Assembly (NCBI GenBank): GCA_016861105.1
Contig: BOKS01000015.1
Coordinates: 1-64,000 of the forward strand
Source of the DNA: Betaproteobacteria bacterium
Lineage (GTDB): Bacteria; Pseudomonadota; Gammaproteobacteria; Burkholderiales; Casimicrobiaceae
Direction: 5' to 3'
Length of the DNA stretch: 64,000 bases
This document shows positions 34,339 through 42,301 of the stretch, in pieces. The translations under genes and the position numbers were made by a program. The notes under the pieces were generated by a model, which did not search any database, was not told where the DNA came from, and saw only the letters and a program-made list of their open reading frames with translations. Every line of letters begins with the position of its first letter. The first letter of the stretch is position 1.

Positions 34339-35385
34339 TCAGCCGGCGCGCGCCCGCCGCTCGCGCACCAGCCGCTTGAGCTCCAGCACCCAGTGCTTCT
34401 TGATCGACGCCCAGTTGTCGGCCGCGTAGTAGAAGTTGTCCGAGTAGGACCCCGGCATCGTCGCCTCGTCCGGCTTCTCGGTGGTGGCCCGGTACTCGTC
34501 GAGCAGGCGCCTGAACTCCGCGTTCTGCGGCAGGTGGTGCGTCACCGGGACGGTCACGTGCAGGTAGCCCGCCGGCAGCACGACGTTGCGCACCTCGACC
34601 CTGCCGCTCGCGCTGCGGAACGGGTCGAGCCTCGCGTCGGCCAGCGTCATCGCGAACCAGTCGATGCCGAGGAAGTAGCCGTTGAACTGCACCGCCGTGT
34701 CGGGCACTTCCTTCAGCCGGCCGATCACGCCCCACTGGTTGGGCAGCACGCCCGAGGGCCCTCCCGCGCCCACGGCGGAGGCGTAGGACACCTGCACGCC
34801 GACCACCGGGCGCGGCTGCCGGGTGTACGGGTCGACGATCGTGGTGCGCGCCTCGGCGCGGTCGGTCAGCGGGTTCCAGACCGGCAGTTCGGCGGCGAAC
34901 GTGCCCGCGAGGTCGTGCAGCACCTTGACGACCTGCATGCCGCCCTGGCTGTGGCCGATCATCATCGGCCGCAGGCCGTCGCGCTCGTAGGCCCACGCGA
35001 TCATGCCGGCGACGCGCTCGCTGCTCTCGTAGGGGCTGTGCGACCAGCTGCCGTCCGCCGGGTGCCGGATCTGCGCGGCCGGATACCCCATGCCGATCAT
35101 GAACTGGGCGAACGAGGTCATCGCGAGATGCACCGGAAAGACGCCGCCGTGGAGCAGCACGACGCGCGGCGCCGGGAACCGCGACAGCGTGTCGCGGACG
35201 TCCGCCGCCGTCACGTCCTGCGGGTCGATCGCCAGCAGGCGCTCCTCGAGGTCGCGGCCCACGTCCAGCGACCCGATCGGATCGCCGCGCGGGGCCACCG
35301 CCGGCCCCTCCGGCACGCTCGGCAGCGGGGCGCAGGCCGCCACGACGGTCGCAAGGGCGAGGATGCGGAGGGATCGGAACGTCAT
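34339..35385 (-). CDS. Alpha/beta-hydrolase lipoprotein
   Basis: 348 residues with lipoprotein signal MTFRSLRILALATVVAAC (Cys 18), so probably on the outer or inner membrane facing the periplasm. VVLLHGGVFPVHLAM begins the fold; MMIGHSQGGMQVVK holds the nucleophile Ser of the GxSxG elbow. A late VTVPVTHHLPQN may hold the His. It could release, transfer or hydrolyse an acyl ester. It overlaps the condensation-fold gene by ATGA and is a paralogue of the hydrolase at 36722-37705. Confidence 0.8.
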   Translation of the reverse strand: MTFRSLRILALATVVAACAPLPSVPEGPAVAPRGDPIGSLDVGRDLEERLLAIDPQDVTAADVRDTLSRFPAPRVVLLHGGVFPVHLAMTSFAQFMIGMGYPAAQIRHPADGSWSHSPYESSERVAGMIAWAYERDGLRPMMIGHSQGGMQVVKVLHDLAGTFAAELPVWNPLTDRAEARTTIVDPYTRQPRPVVGVQVSYASAVGAGGPSGVLPNQWGVIGRLKEVPDTAVQFNGYFLGIDWFAMTLADARLDPFRSASGRVEVRNVVLPAGYLHVTVPVTHHLPQNAEFRRLLDEYRATTEKPDEATMPGSYSDNFYYAADNWASIKKHWVLELKRLVRERRARAG

Positions 35386-36707
35386 GGCACGGTGGCGGGG
35401 TGGGCTTGGGTGGTCGCAGGCGCGGGGTCGAGGCTGCGCGCGAGGCGCAGCGCGAAGGCGCGCGCCTGCTGGTCGTCGATCGCCGTCGTCCGGTAGGTGA
35501 TCCCCACCCGCAGCGCGCCCGCCGACGTGGTGAGGGCGACGACCAGCGGCGACATCGGTCCGGTCGACGCGGCCCGCAGGTAGTCGCCGGGCGTCCCCGG
35601 GCCGTGGCGGCGCAGCGGATCGACGGCGAGCGGCGTGATGCCCGCGACGACCGGATGATATTTGAGATAGATGCGCTGGCGCCTGGACGTCGACGCGTGC
35701 CGCCACAGGCCGCCGGCCAGCGCCATCGCGAGCAGCGTGAGGTAGTGCAGGCGCGCGTGGCGCGCGCGCGCCGTCTGCGCGCCGACGGCGCGCGCGAGAT
35801 CGTCGAGCGTCATGCCGTCGGGCAGCGGGTGCACGACGCGGAACGAGCTCAGGAACTGGCCGAAAACCTCGTGCGCCGGCGGCTGGAAGTCGGCGCGCAG
35901 GTTGACGATCGACGCGACGGCGATCGCGTGCCGCCGCCGGGCCGGATCGCGGTGCGGGGCGAGCGGCGCCGCGGCCGCCAGCACGCTCGCGAGCAGCACG
36001 TCGTTGGTCGTGACGCCCAGGGCCTTCGCCCGGGCCCGCAGCGCGGCGTAGGCGGCCGCCCCGATGCCGAAGTGCAGGAAGCCGTTGCGCCCGTCCGCCG
36101 GGTCGGCGAGCCGCGGCCGCACGGCGGTGCGCCAGCCGCGCACCAGGCCGGGCAGCGCGAGCAGCGCGCGCAGCAGGACCCACGGGTGGCGCGCGAACAG
36201 GTGGCGGCAGGTGCGCGACGGAAGCGCCAGCGGCGCGAGCGGGACGTCGCGGGGATCGCGCGCCGCCGCGCGCGCCGCGATGTCGGTCATCAGCACGGCG
36301 ATCGAATCGCCGCCGGCGACGAGGTGGTCGTAGACGACGCCGACGAGGCAGCAGCGGCCGTCGGCGACGGCGAAGAAACGGAACGGGTCGAAGCGGCCGG
36401 CGGCCGGGAACGGCCGGTTGATCGACGAGGCGATGAACGCGGCGGCGCGGTCGAGCGCGGGCGTCTCGCCGTCGAGCACGGTCAGCGACGGCTGCGCGCG
36501 GCCGCCGTGCAGCACGAAGCGCCGGCGCGCCGCATCGAGCTCGAAGCCGGTCAGCCCGCGGTCGTCCAGCACCCCGCCGATCACCGCCCGCAGCTGCCCG
36601 GCGTCGAGCTCGACGGGCACGGCGATCACGTGCGCCGCGCAATAGGGGTGCAGCTCGCGCCAGCGCAGCATCGCGCACTGGAACAGGTTGAGCGGAGCGA
36701 CCTTCAT
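35382..36707 (-). CDS. Condensation-fold acyltransferase-like protein
   Basis: 441 residues from MKVAPLNLFQCAMLRWRELH. The pattern is that of the CoA-dependent acyltransferase/NRPS condensation superfamily: FRFFAVADGRCCLVGVVYDH with DHLVAGGDS at 127-135, where the canonical HHxxxDG keeps only the second His (H128) and the last Gly, and GVTTNDVLLASVLAA (about 240) plus DFQPPAHEVFGQFLSSF (about 280), as in wax-ester synthases and PapA-type transferases. It probably esterifies an acyl chain of the cluster, or has become a non-catalytic scaffold. It sits between two related hydrolase genes. Confidence 0.65.
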   Translation of the reverse strand: MKVAPLNLFQCAMLRWRELHPYCAAHVIAVPVELDAGQLRAVIGGVLDDRGLTGFELDAARRRFVLHGGRAQPSLTVLDGETPALDRAAAFIASSINRPFPAAGRFDPFRFFAVADGRCCLVGVVYDHLVAGGDSIAVLMTDIAARAAARDPRDVPLAPLALPSRTCRHLFARHPWVLLRALLALPGLVRGWRTAVRPRLADPADGRNGFLHFGIGAAAYAALRARAKALGVTTNDVLLASVLAAAAPLAPHRDPARRRHAIAVASIVNLRADFQPPAHEVFGQFLSSFRVVHPLPDGMTLDDLARAVGAQTARARHARLHYLTLLAMALAGGLWRHASTSRRQRIYLKYHPVVAGITPLAVDPLRRHGPGTPGDYLRAASTGPMSPLVVALTTSAGALRVGITYRTTAIDDQQARAFALRLARSLDPAPATTQAHPATVP

Positions 36708-36721
36708 CGGCGCGTTCGCCG

Positions 36722-37705
36722 TCAGGACGGCGCCCTCGCGTGCGCGCCGGCGCCGCGCTTGACCGCCTCGCACCAGTGCGTGCGGATGCTGTACCACAGG
36801 TCGGCCGCCTGCATCAGGTTCGGCACGTCGGCCAGCGCCGCGGGCGGCGCGGCGGCGCCCGGGCGCCACGCCTCGATCCAGGCGCGGGCGTCCGGGCGCG
36901 AGGCGAGGTCCGCGAGGTCCGGCAGGCCGACGTGGCCGTAGCGGGCGGGCAGCACGACGCTGCGCACCCGTGCGCTCCCGCGGGCGTGGAACGGCGCCGG
37001 ATCGGGGCCGGTGCCGGCGATCGGGTCCCACGGCACCGAGAACCCCGTGAAGTCCGCCACGCTGTCCGGGACGTCGCGCAGCAGCGGCAGCATGTCCCAC
37101 TGCGCGAGCAGCAGGCGCGGCAGCGAGCCGGTCGCCATCACCGCCGCGAAGTCGACGACGAGATCGGTGACCTCGCGCCGCGCGCCGGTGCGCGGATCGA
37201 CGATCCACGTGCGCGGCTGCGCTTCGCCGGTGAGGGGGTCGAACACGGGGACGGGGCCGTTGCGGCCGGCGAGCTCGTGCAGGGCCTTGAGGACGACCAT
37301 GCCGCCCTGCGAGTGGCCGACGAGCATCGGCATCATGCCCTCGCGCTCGTAGTGCCACGCGATCTCCCCGGCGAAGCGCCGTGCGTCGACGTAGCTTGAC
37401 AGCGTCCGCGCGCCGTCGGCGGGATGCGCGAGGCTCGTACGCGGGTAGCCCATCGCCTCGAGGAACGCCGCGAACGGCTCCATCGTCACGATGGGGACGC
37501 TGCCGTGCAGGGCGAGCACGCGCGGCGCCGGCCACGGCTTCAGCACCCGCGCGACGGCCTGCGGGCCGAGCGCTCGGCAGTCGAGGTCCGCCGGCGGCGC
37601 CGCCGCGGCCGCGAGCGGCGCCAGCGCGATCGCGAACGCGAGCCCGCGTGCGCAGCGGCGCGCACGCCTCTCGACCCGACCGGCACGGCTGGCGCGTGCG
37701 TTCAT
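36722..37705 (-). CDS. Alpha/beta hydrolase, secreted, paralogue of the downstream lipoprotein
   Basis: 327 residues with a signal peptide (Arg-rich n-region, then LAFAIALAPLAAAAA). RVLALHGSVPIVTMEPFAAF, MLVGHSQGGMVVLKALHELA (nucleophile Ser) and VVLPARYGHVGLPD (His) define the fold. It shares long similar stretches with the lipoprotein hydrolase at 34339-35385 (GYPxxxxxHPADG, WxYERxGxxPMxxGHSQGG), so the two arose by duplication around the condensation-fold gene. The gap to that gene is 14 bases. Confidence 0.8.
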   Translation of the reverse strand: MNARASRAGRVERRARRCARGLAFAIALAPLAAAAAPPADLDCRALGPQAVARVLKPWPAPRVLALHGSVPIVTMEPFAAFLEAMGYPRTSLAHPADGARTLSSYVDARRFAGEIAWHYEREGMMPMLVGHSQGGMVVLKALHELAGRNGPVPVFDPLTGEAQPRTWIVDPRTGARREVTDLVVDFAAVMATGSLPRLLLAQWDMLPLLRDVPDSVADFTGFSVPWDPIAGTGPDPAPFHARGSARVRSVVLPARYGHVGLPDLADLASRPDARAWIEAWRPGAAAPPAALADVPNLMQAADLWYSIRTHWCEAVKRGAGAHARAPS

Positions 37706-37747
37706 CGACCCGGTCCGTGAGCGCGGCGCGTGCGACGGCACCGCTCG

Positions 37748-38362
37748 CTACCCGGACAGCCGGGGAAAGAACCGCCCGGTGCGTGCGACGTAGGCGGCGT
37801 AATCCGGCCCGTGCGTGTCGAGCAGGTGCCGCTCCTCGTTGCGGGCCTTGGTCACCATCAGCGCGAGGTGCACGAGCGCGATGCCGAGCATCGGCACCGT
37901 CGGCACGACGCCGAGCGACGCGAGCATCAGCAGGATCTGGTAGCCGTAGATGGGATGGCGGACGCGCGCGAACGGCCCGTCGGTGATCAGCACCTGCTGC
38001 TCGCCCGGCGTCACCGCCATCTTCCAGTGACGTCCCATGCGGCGCCAGCAGCGGATCGTGGCGAGCAGCAGGCCGAACGCGACCAGCGCAGCGGCGAGAC
38101 GGACGATCAGCCAGCCCCCGGCCCGCGCCGCCTCGGGAACCGCGAGCGATCCCGAAGCGCGGAACGCCGCGATAAACGGCAGCGCGATCCACGCGGCCAC
38201 CACCGGCACGAAGAAGAGCCACAGGAAGCGCTCGAGCCGCTGTTCGGGAACGACGCCCGCGAGCGTGCGCGTGCGGTTGCGGATGCGCGCCGACATGCCC
38301 GCGACGCGCCCCCAGTAGGCGAGGATGACGACGGCGAGGATCAGCGCGGGCAGGTCGGGCAT
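37748..38362 (-). CDS. Membrane methyltransferase (ICMT/PEMT family)
   Basis: 204 residues with about five hydrophobic helices. The C-terminal SAM site reads GPFARVRHPIYGYQILL then EERHLLDTHGPDYAAYVART, the signature of isoprenylcysteine or phospholipid N-methyltransferases. It would O- or N-methylate a lipid-borne group. It is 42 bases upstream of the hydrolase gene and seems first in the long leftward cluster. Confidence 0.8.
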   Translation of the reverse strand: MPDLPALILAVVILAYWGRVAGMSARIRNRTRTLAGVVPEQRLERFLWLFFVPVVAAWIALPFIAAFRASGSLAVPEAARAGGWLIVRLAAALVAFGLLLATIRCWRRMGRHWKMAVTPGEQQVLITDGPFARVRHPIYGYQILLMLASLGVVPTVPMLGIALVHLALMVTKARNEERHLLDTHGPDYAAYVARTGRFFPRLSG

Positions 38363-38476
38363 GGCATCGGCGCGTGCGGGCGCTTCGCCGACGATTGTAC
38401 GGCACCGCCTGCGCTGCGAGCGGCGCGCGCGCGACCCCGCCGCACCGTCGCGGGTGCGTCGCGCGCCGGGCGGCGC

Positions 38477-38626
38477 TCACGCGAACCAGACGAAGAGCGC
38501 GACGAGCGCTGCGAGCGAGGCGAGCACGCTCGCCGCCAGCGCCCACGTGCGCCGGCGGCGCCACCACGGCGGGCGATCGTAGATCGCGATCGTCGGCGGC
38601 GCGCCGGCGCGGCGGGGATCGCTCAC
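38477..38626 (-). CDS. Small membrane protein, unknown
   Basis: 49 codons from GTG 38626, product MSDPRRAGAPPTIAIYDRPP, a basic WWRRRRTW patch, then one hydrophobic helix (about 30-48) ending LFVWFA. Trp/Arg followed by one helix fits a small inner-membrane protein with its N-terminus inside. There is no clear ribosome binding site. It stands between the methyltransferase and the next gene on the same strand. Confidence 0.4.
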   Translation of the reverse strand: MSDPRRAGAPPTIAIYDRPPWWRRRRTWALAASVLASLAALVALFVWFA

Positions 38627-38647
38627 GGCGGATCCGCGCGCGCGCGG

Positions 38648-39250
38648 TCAGTACAGCGAGCGGTCGCGGCGGATCTCGTCCGCGGTGTAGGGAGCCGCCT
38701 GCTCGTCGAACCGCGTCCAGCCCTGCTCGCGCCAGCGTTCCACGCGCCTCTGGATGTCGACTGCGCCGCGCTCGCGCATGATGTCGGCCGCCTCCTCCGC
38801 ACGCGACGCGTCGGCACGCACCGTCACGAGCGCGCCGCCGCGGCGCACGGCCTCGGCGTAGTACTCGGCGTCGCCCTCGGGGACGCCGAGATCGACGAGC
38901 CCGCCGATCAGGCCGCCGGCGACGGCCCCGGTCCCGGCGCCGGCAAGCGTCGCCACGATCGGGCCCGCCGCGATGATCGGACCGATGCCGGGAATCGCCA
39001 GTCCGGCGAGGCTCGCGGCCAGGCCGGCGCCGCCGCCGACGACCGCGCCCGCCACTGCGCCCTTGGCCGCGGCACTGGTGTCGTCGCGGTCCGCGTCGGC
39101 GGACAGGCGCGGGTCGTTCGCGTAGGACCCGTCGGCGTTGTTGGCGACGATGCTGATGTCGCTGTCGGAAAACCCCGCTGCGCGCAGCTCGTTGGCCACG
39201 TGATGCGCTTCGTTGAAGCTGTCGAACGAGCCGACGATCGTCTTGACCAT
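38648..39250 (-). CDS. Glycine-zipper stress protein (general stress 17M/DUF1269-like)
   Basis: 200 residues. The start TIVGSFDSFNEAHHVANELR and GFSDSDISIVANN form a ferredoxin-like sensor fold seen in general-stress 17M proteins. The middle (about 65-120) is a Gly/Ala zipper that could span a membrane. The last part RRGGALVTVRADASRAEEA then IMRERGAVDI repeats the fold. It is likely induced in stress. It shares this architecture with the protein at 42289-42855. Confidence 0.7.
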   Translation of the reverse strand: MVKTIVGSFDSFNEAHHVANELRAAGFSDSDISIVANNADGSYANDPRLSADADRDDTSAAAKGAVAGAVVGGGAGLAASLAGLAIPGIGPIIAAGPIVATLAGAGTGAVAGGLIGGLVDLGVPEGDAEYYAEAVRRGGALVTVRADASRAEEAADIMRERGAVDIQRRVERWREQGWTRFDEQAAPYTADEIRRDRSLY

Positions 39251-39386
39251 GGTGGGATCCCTCCTCGGATGTGGGCGGAGCCTGCGTCCGGCGCGAAGGC
39301 GGAGACGCCGACCCGTGCGACTGTAGTCATCGCCCGGTGCGCAGGGCGAGCGGCAGCGAACCGATAACGCTGTCGGCGCTCCGCCG

Positions 39387-39662
39387 TCAGACGTGCGCGC
39401 CGGTGCGGTCGACCAGGCCCTCGACGCCGCGCTGCACGGCGCAGTGCGCGCAGCAGAAGATCGACCCCTGCGCCTCGACGCCGTGCCCGATGATGGCGCA
39501 CCCGCAGTGCGCGCAGCGCGGCGCGAGCGCGTGGATCGCGCACTCGAAGGAGTCGAACACGTGCGTGCGCCCGGCGTACACGACGCCGAAGGCCTTGTCG
39601 TAGCGGTTGCCGCAGTGCTCGCAGGTGTCGCCAGGCAGTTGTGCCGAAGGTGCGGGCGTCAT
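39387..39662 (-). CDS. Zinc-ribbon/TRASH-like metal-binding protein
   Basis: 91 residues with three Cys pairs: CEHCGNRYDKAF (14-17), CAIHALAPRCAHCG and FCCAHCAVQRG. The spacing fits two stacked zinc ribbons of the TRASH/DUF-type found in small proteobacterial metal sensors. A longer frame upstream is Arg-rich and rejected. The start at 39662 lies in the 3' end of another small frame, overlapping by 4 bases. Confidence 0.7.
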   Translation of the reverse strand: MTPAPSAQLPGDTCEHCGNRYDKAFGVVYAGRTHVFDSFECAIHALAPRCAHCGCAIIGHGVEAQGSIFCCAHCAVQRGVEGLVDRTGAHV

Positions 39663-39844
39663 TGCGGCCTCCGCGAGTCGTGGGCGCGGACGTGACGGAC
39701 TGGAACGCGATCCTGCCACCCGTGCTCGCCGATCCCGCGCCGGCGAGGCGAGCCCCGGAGGCTGCCGTCGTGGCGCCGTTGCGCCGTGTCCGCCTCGACG
39801 TCGCCGTGCACCGCACGGCCGGTCCGCTCGTCTGGTTCGTGCAT
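39659..39844 (-). CDS. Small ORF upstream of the zinc-ribbon gene
   Basis: 61 codons. GGAGG lies 6 bases before the ATG, and the stop overlaps the next gene's ATG (39659-39662). The product MHEPDERTGRAVHGDVEADT is charged and Arg/His-rich, with no recognised domain. The good translation signals are the only support. Confidence 0.35.
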   Translation of the reverse strand: MHEPDERTGRAVHGDVEADTAQRRHDGSLRGSPRRRGIGEHGWQDRVPVRHVRAHDSRRPQ

Positions 39845-40147
39845 CGTCGTCCTCCACGCTGCGCCGGCGGGCGCGATGCCTCGTTGTAGCGCCGGCGGCG
39901 CGAAGCCGCAGGGGGACGCATCCGGATTCGTGCGTCAGCGGGCGCCGACGTGTAAAGCCGCCCGACGACGCCGGCGCCGAGCCGCGCCGCCGTCACGACG
40001 CGCGCGTCGCGCAGCGGACGATGGAGCAACGCATTGCGACGCGATCCGCATCCATGTCCGTAAGCTGCGTCGACACCGCACCCGCGGCGGCCGCCACTTG
40101 TCGGGTTGCCGGGAACGCGTACGATGTCGGTTGCTAGAGTTGACGCC

Positions 40148-40888
40148 ATGAACCGCGAACCGACGACGAACGCCTGGGTCCGTTTCCACCCGTTGACGCG
40201 CATCGTCGTCGTCGTCGCGAGCGTGCTGTCGCTCGTGCTGTTCGCCGGCGTCGAGCGGGTCGGCGAAGCGCTGGCGCACTTCTCGCCGGGCGGCTCGTTC
40301 GAGGCGCGCTGCGACGATCTGCCGCCCAGCGAGGTGACCGTGCGCGTGGTGCCGCCACGCGTGCTCGAGAACCGCAGCACGCCGGCGGAGGCCCTGACGC
40401 GGCTCGGCGAGGGCGCGGCGCCGGGCGAGCGCACGATCGGGCTCACGCTCGCCAACTTCGGCCACAGCTCGACGTTCGAGATGCGCGGCGTCGAGGACCG
40501 GCGTGGCGGACGCGCATGCGTGCGTCCCGCGGTCAGCGTGCACCTCTACCTCAAGCCGCTGACGGTCTATGTCGCGAGCGAGTACAGCGGCGACCCGTGC
40601 CGCGCACGCGTGATCCGCGAGCACGAGGAACGGCACGTCGCCGTCTACACGGAGTTCGCCGGCGAGGCGGCGTCGCGGCTGCGCGCCAGCCTCGCCAAGG
40701 CGATCGGCACGTCGCCCCACTTCGCCGCGGACGTGGGCGAGGCGCAGGGGAACATCGACCGGCGGCTCGGCGCGACGCTCGAGGCGTTCATGCGCGACGC
40801 GCAGCGCGAGCTCGCGCAGCGGCAGGCCCTGATCGACACGCCCGAGGAGTACGAGCGCGTGCGCACGGCCTGCCTCGCACCCGCGTAG
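40148..40888 (+). CDS. Membrane-anchored protein with HEERH motif
   Basis: 246 residues with an N-terminal anchor (RIVVVVASVLSLVLFAGV, about 18-36). After a Cys-containing domain comes IREHEERHVAVYTEFAGEAA (about 157), whose HEERH resembles the zinc site of DUF922-type or similar metallopeptidases, with a conserved Glu further on. The C-terminal part is a long helix. It could be a periplasmic peptidase or a non-enzymatic relative. ATG 40148 is chosen over an upstream ATG at 40106, since it directly precedes the anchor. Confidence 0.6.
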   Translation: MNREPTTNAWVRFHPLTRIVVVVASVLSLVLFAGVERVGEALAHFSPGGSFEARCDDLPPSEVTVRVVPPRVLENRSTPAEALTRLGEGAAPGERTIGLTLANFGHSSTFEMRGVEDRRGGRACVRPAVSVHLYLKPLTVYVASEYSGDPCRARVIREHEERHVAVYTEFAGEAASRLRASLAKAIGTSPHFAADVGEAQGNIDRRLGATLEAFMRDAQRELAQRQALIDTPEEYERVRTACLAPA

Positions 40889-40964
40889 CAGCGGCCCCTT
40901 CCACCCGACGCCGGCGCCTGCCGCGGAACCCGCCGCGCACGGCGCGCGGAGCGCCGCGCGCTTT

Positions 40965-40979
40965 CCGCGATAATCGCGG
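40965..40979. promoter_or_regulatory. Perfect palindrome with -10-like core before the permease gene
   Basis: CCGCGAT-A-ATCGCGG, 7-base arms around one base, 29 bases before the permease ATG. Its core GATAAT (40969-40974) resembles a -10 box. A regulator bound here would block transcription. Role inferred only from symmetry and position. Confidence 0.35.
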
Positions 40980-41008
40980 TCGCCCGAACGACGACGAGGG
41001 AGGCAGCG

Positions 41009-42301
41009 ATGGCGTACTTTCCGACGTGGAGCGTCCGCACCGAGGGCGTGATCGCCCCCGACGAGCGGCTGCCGTGGCCGCAGACGATCGCGATGGGTGC
41101 GCAGCACGTCGTCGCGATGTTCGGCGCGACGGTGCTGGCCCCGTTGCTGATGGGCTTCGATCCCAACGTCGCGATCCTGATGTCGGGCGTCGGAACGCTG
41201 ATCTTCTTCGTGCTCGTCGGCGGGCGCGTGCCGAGCTACCTCGGGTCGAGCTTCGCGTTCATCGGCGTCGTGATCGCCGCGACCGGCTACTCGGGCAGCG
41301 GTGCGAACCCCAACCTCGGCACGGCGCTCGGGGGCATCGTCGCCTGCGGCGTGCTGTACGCGCTGATCGGCCTCGCCGTGATGGCGGCCGGCACCGCGTG
41401 GATCGAGAAGCTGATGCCGCCGATCGTGACCGGCGCCGTCGTCGCGGTCATCGGCCTCAACCTCGCGCCGATCGCGGTGAAGGGCGCGACGGCCACGCCC
41501 TTCGACGCCTGGATGGCCGTGGCGACGATCGTCGTGGTCGGCGGCGTGGCCGTGTTCACCCGCGGCATGGTGCAGCGGCTGCTGATCCTCGTGGGGCTGG
41601 CGATCGCCTACGTCGCCTATCTCGTGCTGGCGAACGGGCTCGGCCTCGGCAAGCCGGTGAGCTTCGACGGCGTCGCCGCGGCGGCGTGGGTCGGGCTGCC
41701 GCAGTTCGCGGCGCCGAACTTCCGCGCGGAGGCGATCGCGCTGATCGCGCCGGTCGCGATCATCCTCGTCGCGGAGAACCTCGGCCACATCAAGGCCGTC
41801 GCCGCGATGACCGGACGCGACCTCGACCGCTACGTGGGGCGCGCCTTCGTCGGCGACGGCGTCGCCACGGTCGTCGCCGGCTACGCGGGCGGGACGGGCG
41901 TGACCACCTACGCCGAGAACATCGGCGTGATGGCCGTGACGAAGATCTACTCGACGCTGGTGTTCGTCGTCGCCGCGCTGATCGCGCTGGTCCTCGGCTT
42001 CTCGCCGAAGTTCGGCGCGCTGATCCAGACGATCCCCGCGGCCGTGCTGGGCGGCGTCTCGATCGTCGTGTTCGGCCTGATCGCGGTGGCCGGCGCGAAG
42101 ATCTGGGTCGACAACAAGGTGGACTTCTCGCAGAACCGCAACCTCATCGTCGCGGCCGTGACGCTGGTGCTGGGCGCCGGCGACTTCGCGCTGCGGATCG
42201 GCGGCTTCACGCTCGGCGGCATCGGGACGGCGACGTTCGGGGCGATCCTGCTCAACCTGCTGCTGTCCGCGCGCGACGCCGGGCGCCTTCAGGTCGGATA
42301 G
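41009..42301 (+). CDS. NCS2-family uracil/xanthine permease
   Basis: 430 residues, with about 12-14 hydrophobic helices. GAQHVVAMFGATVLAPLLMG is the NCS2 opening, and VAENLGHIKAVAAMTGRDLD carries the substrate Glu region, followed by GGTGVTTYAENIGVMAVTKI. It imports a nucleobase with protons; the sequence is closest to UraA/RutG-type pyrimidine carriers, but substrate cannot be fixed. GAGGGAGGCAGCG precedes the ATG. A perfect palindrome lies in the promoter region. It converges with the glycine-zipper gene with 13 bases overlap. Confidence 0.9.
   Translation: MAYFPTWSVRTEGVIAPDERLPWPQTIAMGAQHVVAMFGATVLAPLLMGFDPNVAILMSGVGTLIFFVLVGGRVPSYLGSSFAFIGVVIAATGYSGSGANPNLGTALGGIVACGVLYALIGLAVMAAGTAWIEKLMPPIVTGAVVAVIGLNLAPIAVKGATATPFDAWMAVATIVVVGGVAVFTRGMVQRLLILVGLAIAYVAYLVLANGLGLGKPVSFDGVAAAAWVGLPQFAAPNFRAEAIALIAPVAIILVAENLGHIKAVAAMTGRDLDRYVGRAFVGDGVATVVAGYAGGTGVTTYAENIGVMAVTKIYSTLVFVVAALIALVLGFSPKFGALIQTIPAAVLGGVSIVVFGLIAVAGAKIWVDNKVDFSQNRNLIVAAVTLVLGAGDFALRIGGFTLGGIGTATFGAILLNLLLSARDAGRLQVG

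Noticed and set aside
36708..38567. Upstream extension of the condensation-fold frame
   Set aside because: Antisense-like, Arg-rich reading through the hydrolase and methyltransferase genes, which are clear in other frames.
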